Shown here: piece by piece, positions 1-6,233 of the stretch | Position numbering within the stretch: the stretch's first letter is position 1 | How the letters are laid out: every line of letters begins with the position of its first letter | NCBI GenBank assembly: GCA_002350725.1 | Contig: DEFJ01000003.1 | Location: 1 to 38,414, forward strand | Reading direction: 5' to 3' | DNA length: 38,414 nt | Source of the DNA: Cyanobacteria bacterium UBA2855 | Lineage (GTDB): Bacteria; Cyanobacteriota; Vampirovibrionia; Gastranaerophilales; Gastranaerophilaceae | Made by a program: the position numbers and the translations under genes | Notes under the pieces: generated by a model | What the model saw: the letters and a program-made list of their open reading frames with translations, nothing else | What the model was told of the DNA's origin: nothing | Databases searched by the model: none

Positions 1-173
1 ATATCTCCTTTTAATTTTTCAATATTACTCTGTAATAAAATAGCACTTTCTAACGCTTCTGTGTCTGTAAGATTATGCCTTTTTGCATAATCTCGCAGAA
101 TATTCAAAATATTTTCATTTATCCTTCTATTGAACGGTACTTTTTTAAGACAGGTTTTCTTTCTTCCTGCCAT
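1..173 (-). CDS. Small basic protein, ribbon-helix-helix-like, 3' end outside window
   Basis: An open frame on the minus strand runs off the left edge. From the start at 173 it reads MAGRKKTCLKKVPFNRR and continues into a helix-rich segment containing NILRDYAKRHNLTD. An in-frame ATG at 213-215 would add 14 residues, but no ribosome-binding site precedes it. The site before 173 is also weak (GTGAG directly at the start). A short basic N-terminus followed by two helices resembles Arc/CopG-type ribbon-helix-helix DNA-binding proteins common on mobile elements. That is a guess from composition, since only about 57 residues are visible. A perfect 10-bp inverted repeat lies just upstream of the gene (237-262), as expected for a self-regulated small DNA-binding protein. 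Confidence 0.5.
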   Translation of the reverse strand, partial: MAGRKKTCLKKVPFNRRINENILNILRDYAKRHNLTDTEALESAILLQSNIEKLKGD

Positions 174-236
174 CTCACGTTTACCGCCCCAATTAGATTT
201 TTGACAACATTTCATAATAAAAAACTAACACGCTTA

Positions 237-262
237 TTTGATTATGTCAATACATAATCAAA
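237..262 (-). promoter_or_regulatory. Palindromic operator candidate overlapping a TTGACA box
   Basis: TTTGATTATG and CATAATCAAA form a perfect 10-bp inverted repeat around a 6-base centre. On the minus strand the centre supplies TTGACA (250-245). At 17 bp spacing only a weak -10 (TAGTTT) follows. The site lies 22 bp upstream of the alternative start at 215 and 64 bp upstream of the start at 173, so it probably serves the small minus-strand gene. The palindrome is seen directly; its operator role is inferred. Confidence 0.45.
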
Positions 263-421
263 ATAATTATTGTCATCGGTTCGTTTTCAGCCCATGTTAA
301 AATATGTGTCTAAAATATGCGTTATTATTGCTTGATAGACTTGACGTGTCGCAAAAACGAGTTAAGATGAATAGTGACATAGCAAGCGTTTTAAGACTTC
401 ACAGGTTCGTGTCCAGCGCAA

Positions 422-500
422 GCGAGCAGAGTGCGAAGTGCTTTTGCAAAAAGAACGAAGTTCTTTGAAGCAAAACACGTAGGCACGTTTAATGCGAGCG
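422..500 (+). repeat. Structured intergenic repeat, copy 1 (R1)
   Basis: GCGAGCAGA (422-430) and GTTTAATGCGAGCG (487-500) bracket a long imperfect hairpin. Its stem pairs GTGC 431-434 with GCAC 483-486, GTG 438-440 with CAC 476-478, TTTTGC 442-447 with GCAAAA 470-475, and AAAGAAC 450-456 with GTTCTTT 460-466 around a GAA loop. The same outer sequences enclose different stems at 5156-5200 and, more loosely, at 32936-33021. Conserved flanks with changing but still complementary stems suggest a folded RNA or DNA element. No coding sequence here is convincing. Confidence 0.55.
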
Positions 501-572
501 CAGCAAGACAACCTAGGCAGTTTTAAGAGTTTGTGTATATAGATACTCATGATACTCTTTATAAATGTGGGG

Positions 573-616
573 TTTAATGGGACATTGGGTGGGTTTTTGG
601 GTTTTAATGGGACATT
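573..616 (+). repeat. Two direct repeats TTTAATGGGACATT, possible transposase-binding sites
   Basis: TTTAATGGGACATT occurs at 573-586 and again at 603-616, exactly 30 bp apart and preceded in both cases by a G-run. Short direct repeats spaced by whole helical turns near an element end are typical of Mu/Tn7/TniA transposase binding sites, and a Mu-like transposase is encoded downstream. No matching inverted copy was found at the other side of the element, so the assignment is tentative. Confidence 0.35.
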
Positions 617-893
617 TGAAAAAAGATTTTTCTGCCACCTTTCGGCTTTGTGTTTGAATTACACCCTCTTCCGAGTGGTTGACTGAAACTACTCAGAAAG
701 TCACTTTATTGTCACTTATTTGGTGGCAACTTTCCACAATAAATCTGCCTAAATCGCTAAAACCTAAATATATCGCCTAATTTAGCACTGACACTTTCCG
801 GACAAAAAGTCCGTTTTGAAACTCCCCACCCCCAAACTCGGAAGCTAGTCGGAAGTTTATAAGGATATATTTCATATTTTATATATAATAAAT
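617..893. other. Gene-free leader before the peptidase gene
   Basis: No convincing gene is present. It contains a small hairpin (CGGAC, five A, GTCCG, 798-812) followed by four T, a possible weak terminator, and TAGTCGGAAG near 848-857. That short sequence recurs inverted upstream of the transposase as TTTCCGACTA near 5107-5116 (one mismatch), which may mark terminal inverted repeats. The promoter of the peptidase gene is probably in 860-895, which is very AT-rich. Confidence 0.3.
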
Positions 894-908
894 AGGGAGG
901 TATGTATT

Positions 909-1811
909 TTGTATCCGAATACACAAGAAATTACAAATGTAATTGATTTTTTATCCTATACATCTTTTTATGTTGAAACATATCACGATGATAAAAGATT
1001 ATGCTATGGTACAGCATTTTGTTATAAGTCAAAGGAAAACTTATTTCTCGTATCTAACTCGCATATAATGAGTGGGAAATGCCCAAAATTAGATAACAAC
1101 GGAGTAAGACAACCTATTTTAAAAAATGGAGCATTACCAAATAAAATAAAAATTACAATTACGGCTTGGAAAGATGAATTTGGTGGGATGATTATAAATA
1201 ATAAGACCTTCAAAATTGATTTATTGAATGAAGACGATTCACCCAAATATATAGAAGCTATGTATAAAGAAGAAATTATTGATATAGCTCTGTTAAAAAT
1301 GGACGAAACTTTCGTTAATAAAATTGATGGTAAAAGATATTATCCATTGGCTGTTAATGATATTGTATCTGATCAATTAAATCCAAAATATGTGTTACAT
1401 CCTTCTTCTGAGATATTTGTAATAGGATTCCCTTTTGGAAAATTAGAAGAAGACTTATATGGAATATGGAAAAGGGCAACTATTGCTAGTGATTTGAGAC
1501 GAGACAGCTATAAATATTTAATAGACACTTCAACCCGTTCAGGAATGTCTGGTTCTCCAATATTCAGAATAGAACAAGACACAAAAATGAAATTATACAA
1601 AGGTGTGCAAGAACTTGATAAAGAACCCATATTTAGATTCTGTTTTATAGGTGTATATTCTGGGCGTATTGTTAATAATCCCAAATATACTACTGAAGAT
1701 TCAAGTAAAATAGAAATACCAGAATATGATTTAATTACAGAGGCACAATTAGGAATAGCTTGGAAATCTTCAGCCATTGATTATATAATACAAAATGCAT
1801 CCAGCAAGTGA
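909..1811 (+). CDS. Trypsin-like serine peptidase, transposon cargo
   Basis: The 300-residue protein has a chymotrypsin-fold arrangement. It shows SNSHIM near residue 52 (catalytic His), DIALLKM near 126 (Asp) and SGMSGSPIF near 214 (Ser nucleophile and oxyanion loop). There is no signal peptide or membrane segment, so it should act in the cytoplasm. The start is a TTG at 909, chosen because GGGAGG lies 9 bases upstream; the ATG at 902 leads only to a short frame. The gene converges on the minus-strand transposon operon and overlaps the end of its last gene by 31 bases. Small cytoplasmic trypsin-like peptidases are found in some anti-phage systems, often with an activating partner. None is visible here, so a defence role as transposon cargo is only an inference. 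Confidence 0.8.
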   Translation: MYPNTQEITNVIDFLSYTSFYVETYHDDKRLCYGTAFCYKSKENLFLVSNSHIMSGKCPKLDNNGVRQPILKNGALPNKIKITITAWKDEFGGMIINNKTFKIDLLNEDDSPKYIEAMYKEEIIDIALLKMDETFVNKIDGKRYYPLAVNDIVSDQLNPKYVLHPSSEIFVIGFPFGKLEEDLYGIWKRATIASDLRRDSYKYLIDTSTRSGMSGSPIFRIEQDTKMKLYKGVQELDKEPIFRFCFIGVYSGRIVNNPKYTTEDSSKIEIPEYDLITEAQLGIAWKSSAIDYIIQNASSK

Positions 1812-2428
1812 TTATATGTTGAATCAAACTTCCAAATATGCTCTGCCACATGCTGAGCTAAGTTTTGTTTCATTTGGGAGTGGTTTATTGAACGGCGGAG
1901 GCGAGAGTAGAGAACTTTTATCCGTAAAGATTCTTCTTTTGTGTGCGAAAACTTCTTACGTTTTATCTTTAGCGGTTTATCGACTACGAAAAGCTCGTCA
2001 TTATACAGGTAAAAATAAACGGGTATATCGTAAAACCTCCGCATCTTGGCCGTTTTCGGTTTTTGTTCAAAGTGCGTTTTAAGGGCGTTCAATTGCCGTT
2101 CATAAATCATCTGCCTAAAATGTTTATAAAAATTCTGCATCGTCGCATCTCCGATATCCAACAAAAAACTCGCCTGCTTCGACTTCACTTCGGCACAAAA
2201 ACACTTCGTTATCATCTCAATTTTTTCCTGCGAATGAAACTTAAAGCAAAACGGCAGGGGTAAATTTTGCTCGGCTTTATAAGAATAAATTTCGCCAACT
2301 AAATTCAAATGTCCGTCCTCAACTAATTCCTGTAAGATATCTTTTACCCCCTCGCCCATAATCGATTCAACATCTTCAAGTCTGAATGTTTCGAGCCTTT
2401 TAGCGAGTTTCAAAATCTTATTTTTCAT
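1781..2428 (-). CDS. Accessory protein of the Mu-like transposon, function unknown
   Basis: This is a 215-residue basic protein and the last gene of the transposition operon. Its ATG lies inside the end of the ATPase gene (11-base overlap), which suggests translational coupling. The first 50 residues (LETFRLEDVESIMGEGVKDI and following) look like a winged helix. The rest is rich in Lys, Arg and aromatic residues, and no family is recognised. Position suggests a role in target selection or DNA binding like the third gene of TniABQ or TnsABCD-type elements, but TniQ/TnsD zinc motifs are absent. The 3' end overlaps the convergent peptidase gene, so the two genes must share 31 bases of antisense transcript. 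Confidence 0.6.
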   Translation of the reverse strand: MKNKILKLAKRLETFRLEDVESIMGEGVKDILQELVEDGHLNLVGEIYSYKAEQNLPLPFCFKFHSQEKIEMITKCFCAEVKSKQASFLLDIGDATMQNFYKHFRQMIYERQLNALKTHFEQKPKTAKMRRFYDIPVYFYLYNDELFVVDKPLKIKRKKFSHTKEESLRIKVLYSRLRRSINHSQMKQNLAQHVAEHIWKFDSTYNHLLDAFCII

Positions 2429-3107
2429 TCAGTATTCCCTCCAAAACCGGCAGCGTAATTGTTTTCAAATTGTTCATCTCGGCAACGTTTTCAACCTTAT
2501 TTAAAAATTTCACAATCTGCCTGAACTGATTAAATTTCACACAAACAAGTTCAAGCGCATCAGGCTCAAACTCGACTTCAGAAATCTCTGTCACGATTTT
2601 TGCCACATCATCTTTATTAAAAGTTTCAAACTTTAATACCCCCAAAAGCCTGTCATAAATATGCTTATGCCGTTTGAGCTTTGCTTCCGCAAGACTCATC
2701 CCGACAAGCACAACGGGAATCCCGATTTTATCGTGCAAGTCTCGCACAATCTCAATCGCGGACGAGTTATTCAAAAGAAAGTCCACCTCATCCACCACCA
2801 AAACCTTTGGCCGCTCGCGCAGTTTATCCTCAATCTGCTTGAATAAAAGCGAAGTCAGGTATGTCGGCACATCATCAAGCTCCTCAACAATCTCGGTCAA
2901 AAGCCAACGCGCAGACATTTTGTGGTTGCACCGCACATAAATTGCATCGTTGTTGGTCACCCACCACATAATAGTTTGTGACTTTCCGAGCCCAAAATCA
3001 CCATATACAAGTGCCATCTTGGGCAGATTCGCCGGTGCGTTTTTGAGCGTATCCATCAAATCCACAAACCGTTTTACATTCTGCGTTACAACAAATTTAC
3101 GTTTCAT
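2418..3107 (-). CDS. MuB/TniB-like AAA+ ATPase, transposition target capture
   Basis: The protein has 229 residues from the ATG at 3107, chosen because GAGG stands just upstream; a longer reading from 3128 has no such site. The Walker A region is VYGDFGLGKSQTI (first Gly after Tyr, GKS at the end) and Walker B is VLVVDEVDFLL. A sensor region follows, with the small alpha-helical lid at the C-terminus. MuB-type ATPases bind DNA non-specifically, pick the target and stimulate the transposase. The gene overlaps the transposase gene by 11 bases and the next gene by 11 bases, so all three are probably made from one message. Confidence 0.85.
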   Translation of the reverse strand: MKRKFVVTQNVKRFVDLMDTLKNAPANLPKMALVYGDFGLGKSQTIMWWVTNNDAIYVRCNHKMSARWLLTEIVEELDDVPTYLTSLLFKQIEDKLRERPKVLVVDEVDFLLNNSSAIEIVRDLHDKIGIPVVLVGMSLAEAKLKRHKHIYDRLLGVLKFETFNKDDVAKIVTEISEVEFEPDALELVCVKFNQFRQIVKFLNKVENVAEMNNLKTITLPVLEGILNEK

Positions 3108-5079
3108 AAAGACCTCGATATTCCTCACTCTGCTTGTATTCCGCTAGCCACACCCTGTCATCTTGACAGGTGCAGCCGTTTTTCATTAACCATTCAAATT
3201 TTTCATACTTATTCAAAAACACAGGTGCGTTCAACTGTTCTTCTCTGGGTGTCGGCTTTTTTGCATTTACCGGTTTTACTTTAATCACATCCTGTACATC
3301 TTCTTCAATATCTTGTTCAATAAATTTTAAATCTACATTCGGCAAGAATTTCTGTAACTCTTTAATCGTCTTATTTTTAAGCCGTTTTTGTTTTTGAATT
3401 TTTTGTTTCAAATCCTCAACATCTTTGATATCACCGAGATGATAAGCCATTGGATGAGCTTTGGTTACGCGTTTTGCGGTACACAAAAACTGATTTTTGA
3501 CTGTGTAAACTTTAATCTCGGATAAATCAAAAAGCGAGTAGCGAATCATAACCTGAGTTTTGAGCCCATAAAGTTTATCGGAATAATAAAAAGTCCCGAG
3601 AAACCTAATACCGTTTTGATAAATTGTTTTGATGTCTGCCGTCATCATCAAATCGTCAAGCCGAGCGGTGTCAATTTTGATTTTTACCATGTTTTCAAAA
3701 ACTTCCGCAATCGTGTGGCTTTTATCATTCGGACAAGTTTGCGAATTCTTAAACTCAAGCCATTTATCAACAAGCATTTTTACTTCATCAATCGTCGGAT
3801 AATAGTTCGGCTTAAAATATTGCTTATGAAACTTCTCATTGCGCTTAAAATGCGCGGGTTTATTTTCAATATTTGAACCAGAATAAGTCGGCAAAAGTTT
3901 TTCAAAACTTTCCTGAAACTCTTTGAAAAACCGCTCAATAACTTTGGCTCTTGCGTTATATGGCCGGGCAAATACAGTCTTAATTCCGAGTCGAGCATAA
4001 ATCCCCTCAAACCCCGTTTCCTTAAAATCCGTATTCACAAAATACTTCGCTTTAAACGCTCTGCCGTTATCCTGATACACGATTTTAGGAATATTTCGCA
4101 AGTTGATTATCGCGTTACGAAGAGCTGACGCGATGCTTTGAGTATTTTCTTCAAGCATAATCTCGTATCCGACAAGCGCCGTCGATTTCCAATCCAAAAA
4201 GCCGATTAAAGTCACCCTTGCGGGTTTGCCGGTAAACGGATTTTGCACTAAAAATGATAGTTTATGTCCGTCTGCCACAAGCACATCCCCAACTTCAAGT
4301 TTTGAAATATCACGCAAGATGTAAGGTGCAACGTTATCTTTTAAAGTCTTTTCGCCATCACGTGCCAACGTCCAAATGTCATAATGGTTATCTCGAAACC
4401 AATTCGCGTAGCGGCGAAATGTCACATCCTGAACATTTATCGGACCCTCTTTTGACAAAATATGCTTGGTTATCGAAATAGCTTTGCCGACACAAAACTT
4501 GTTCGGGTGCAGCAAAATTTTCAAAAACACCTGCTTTTCATAATCGGTCAAAGACGTGCGGAACTCTGTCGCATACTCATATTTTGGCAGCAATAAATGA
4601 TAATCCGTAGTGTTTCCGAGCTTTCGTTTCCAACGCTCAACCGAGCCGATTGAGGTTTTGCCAAGCACCTTAAAAATATGCGGATACAACATGCCGGTAT
4701 TGTAGCTTTCAATAAACTCAACCCCGGCACGGGTTTTACCCTCAGGGTGATGTTTTCTGTATTTTTGCCATTCGCGGAGCAAATCCAAACGAGCAAGCGC
4801 AATCTCATTAACCTTAGTCGGAAGATTTTTGACAGGCAAAATCGGTATCAAAGCCGTTGATTCAGAAGTTATCTGTGTCTTTTTGTCAAAATATTTTTCC
4901 TGTAAATCCAGCTCAATACTTGATAACAGGATTTCAAAACTTTTTCCGCCTCTGACAATTATTTCGCGGGTGACATATTTATCACGCGACATACGAATTG
5001 CCCGAGCACTCACGCCTTTAAGGTCTGCTAATTCTTGAATTGATATGTATTTGTCTTTATTCATCGTACTCACATTCAT
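3097..5079 (-). CDS. Mu-type DDE transposase
   Basis: The protein has 660 residues from the ATG at 5079. That start was preferred over 5148 because GGAAGAG lies upstream of it and residues before it look non-conserved. Order of parts: a Mu-like DNA-binding helix-turn-helix near residues 10-45 (SIQELADLKGVSARAIRMSR), linker helices, an RNase H-fold integrase core, and a Mu_transpos_C beta-barrel (LYGLKTQVMIRYSLFD and following). Catalytic residues are D in VLVADGHK (about 270), D in YQDNGRAFKA and E in KVIERFFKEF. It should cut and join the transposon ends together with the MuB-like ATPase. The length and partner gene favour the Mu/Tn552 group over IS21 (IstA is shorter). Confidence 0.9.
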   Translation of the reverse strand: MNVSTMNKDKYISIQELADLKGVSARAIRMSRDKYVTREIIVRGGKSFEILLSSIELDLQEKYFDKKTQITSESTALIPILPVKNLPTKVNEIALARLDLLREWQKYRKHHPEGKTRAGVEFIESYNTGMLYPHIFKVLGKTSIGSVERWKRKLGNTTDYHLLLPKYEYATEFRTSLTDYEKQVFLKILLHPNKFCVGKAISITKHILSKEGPINVQDVTFRRYANWFRDNHYDIWTLARDGEKTLKDNVAPYILRDISKLEVGDVLVADGHKLSFLVQNPFTGKPARVTLIGFLDWKSTALVGYEIMLEENTQSIASALRNAIINLRNIPKIVYQDNGRAFKAKYFVNTDFKETGFEGIYARLGIKTVFARPYNARAKVIERFFKEFQESFEKLLPTYSGSNIENKPAHFKRNEKFHKQYFKPNYYPTIDEVKMLVDKWLEFKNSQTCPNDKSHTIAEVFENMVKIKIDTARLDDLMMTADIKTIYQNGIRFLGTFYYSDKLYGLKTQVMIRYSLFDLSEIKVYTVKNQFLCTAKRVTKAHPMAYHLGDIKDVEDLKQKIQKQKRLKNKTIKELQKFLPNVDLKFIEQDIEEDVQDVIKVKPVNAKKPTPREEQLNAPVFLNKYEKFEWLMKNGCTCQDDRVWLAEYKQSEEYRGLYET

Positions 5080-5155
5080 TGCTCTTCCGACCTTAAATTG
5101 GAACTGTTTCCGACTAATATTTACCACTTTTGTATCATTTCGACACAAATCGAGC

Positions 5156-5200
5156 GAGCAGAGGGTGAAAGCCGTAGGCGATACCCGTTTAATGCGAGCG
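5156..5200 (+). repeat. Structured intergenic repeat, copy 2 (R2)
   Basis: GAGCAGA (5156-5162) and GTTTAATGCGAGCG (5187-5200) match copy 1 exactly, but the enclosed stem differs. GGGT 5163-5166 pairs with ACCC 5183-5186, and GCC pairs with GGC around a GTA loop. Same orientation as copies 1 and 3. Confidence 0.55.
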
Positions 5201-5298
5201 AGTATAAATTGGGACTTGATGTTTCTCGGAAACAGAGTTATTGTGAGAAAGCCGTAAACGAGAAAAACTTGTTTTTACTCACTTACGGCGCCGAACAA

Positions 5299-5316
5299 AA
5301 GCCTGCGGGCAGGCTT
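5299..5316. promoter_or_regulatory. Perfect palindrome upstream of the XRE gene
   Basis: AAGCCTGC, GG, GCAGGCTT form an 8-bp perfect inverted repeat ending 34 bp before the regulator's start codon. It could be an operator for that small helix-turn-helix protein or an RNA hairpin. No T-run follows, so a terminator is unlikely. Confidence 0.35.
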
Positions 5317-5350
5317 AGATGTATTTCCCCAGTGTATTTCGGAGGTTTTT

Positions 5351-5617
5351 ATGAAGAAAAAAGAACTACAGAGCATTGATTATATTAAAGAACGTGCCGA
5401 TGAAAATTTGGCAAAGACTAAAAGCGTGTTTTTATATAGGCGAGAACTTGCGATTCGGTTTGCTTTGCGACAAACAGAATTTACGCAAAAGAAACTTGCA
5501 AAACGGCTCAAAATGACAGAAAGCTACATTTCAAAACTCATTACTGGCGAAAGATATAGCAAAGAGTTTGAGTTTTTCGTGAGATACAACTTGGGGGTAG
5601 ACTATTTTGGGATATAG
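5351..5617 (+). CDS. XRE-family helix-turn-helix regulator
   Basis: This is an 88-residue protein. Residues 45-75 (TQKKLAKRLKMTESYISKLI) are a textbook XRE/Cro helix-turn-helix, with a helical N-terminal extension. The start is supported by GGAGG at 5341-5345. The recombinase gene follows 8 bases after the stop, so the two are likely co-transcribed, and they lie directly upstream of the methylase operon. It may control the recombinase or the restriction-like operon, in the manner of controller proteins. A toxin-antitoxin antitoxin is another possibility, but no toxin-like partner is next to it. Confidence 0.7.
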   Translation: MKKKELQSIDYIKERADENLAKTKSVFLYRRELAIRFALRQTEFTQKKLAKRLKMTESYISKLITGERYSKEFEFFVRYNLGVDYFGI

Positions 5618-5625
5618 GAGGGAGT

Positions 5626-6165
5626 ATGAATATTGTCTAACCAATAAGGAATAGAGAGGATATTGAGAAAATGAAGGCGGTCTTGAAACGCAAAAAGCGA
5701 GATCTTGTGCTTTTTATTTTCGGGATAAATTGCGGTTTGAGGATTTCTGATATTTTGAAACTTAACGTAGGAGATGTTAAGGGTAGAGATTTTATTGAAA
5801 TCAAAGAGAAAAAGACGAAGAAAAACAAGCGTTTTCCGTTAAATCCGGAGCTAAAGGTTGTGCTTGAAGATTTTGTAAAAGACCGCCCGGAAGACGAGCC
5901 GTTATTTATTACACAACAAGGCAACAGGCTTGACCGAAATCAGGCATACAGGATTTTGAATAAGGCTGCAAAGACATTGAATCTTCAGGACAAAATCGGC
6001 ACACATTCGCTAAGAAAAACATTTGGCTACCACCATTATAAACAGTTTGACAACATTGAACTCCTGCAAAAGATTTTCAACCATTCATATTCAGCTATCA
6101 CCCTCCGCTACATCGGCATCGAACAAGATATTATTGATGAGAGTTATATGAATTTTTATCTTTAG
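5626..6165 (+). pseudogene. Short tyrosine recombinase with an in-frame stop at codon 5
   Basis: GGAGG precedes ATG at 5626, which reads MNIV and then TAA at 5638-5640. The same frame then continues without a break as PIRNREDIEKMKAVL to 6165. Related short integrases (about 180 residues) carry this PIR-type N-terminus, so the TAA most simply replaces a CAA (Gln). The remaining frame keeps the catalytic set: Arg in CGLRISDI, a Lys-rich beta turn (KKTKKNK), THSLRKT, the following His in FNHS, and Tyr in LRYIG. Translation might restart at ATG 5671 and give 164 residues, but no good ribosome site precedes it. Recombinases next to type I-like specificity genes often invert them. Here only one specificity gene and no partner cassette are seen. 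Confidence 0.75.
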
Positions 6166-6233
6166 CAGTATCTTTACATTCTTCCCTTGAGCAATATTCA
6201 TGCTAATATAGAAATGTTAAAGAGGGTTAGAGT

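Larger units (their letters stand above)
347..5145. mobile_element. Mu/TniA-like transposon with peptidase cargo (limits tentative)
   Basis: Three overlapping minus-strand genes (transposase, AAA+ target-capture ATPase, accessory protein) form a Mu/Tn552/Tn5053-type transposition module. A plus-strand trypsin-like peptidase gene converges on it. The proposed ends are TGTCGCAAA at 347 and, on the other strand, TGTCGAAA beginning at 5145. Both point inward and fit the 5'-TGTC termini of TniA-type elements. The flanks (TGACG left, CAAAT right) are not a target duplication, so the ends may be wrong or one may have been rearranged. The gene module is certain; the boundaries are not. Confidence 0.5.

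Noticed and set aside
402..413. GGTTCGTGTCC resembling a tRNA T-loop
   Set aside because: No acceptor or anticodon stem can be built around it; the adjacent sequence belongs to repeat R1.
362..550. Minus-strand open frame over the first structured repeat
   Set aside because: It lies entirely in the hairpin-rich repeat R1, has no ribosome site, and its residues reflect the repeat.
347..5150. Target-site duplication for the transposon
   Set aside because: The five bases outside the proposed ends (TGACG and CAAAT) differ, so no duplication is claimed.
5098..5379. Plus-strand frame covering R2 and the start of the XRE gene
   Set aside because: No ribosome site; it runs through the repeat and palindrome and overlaps the XRE gene in another frame.
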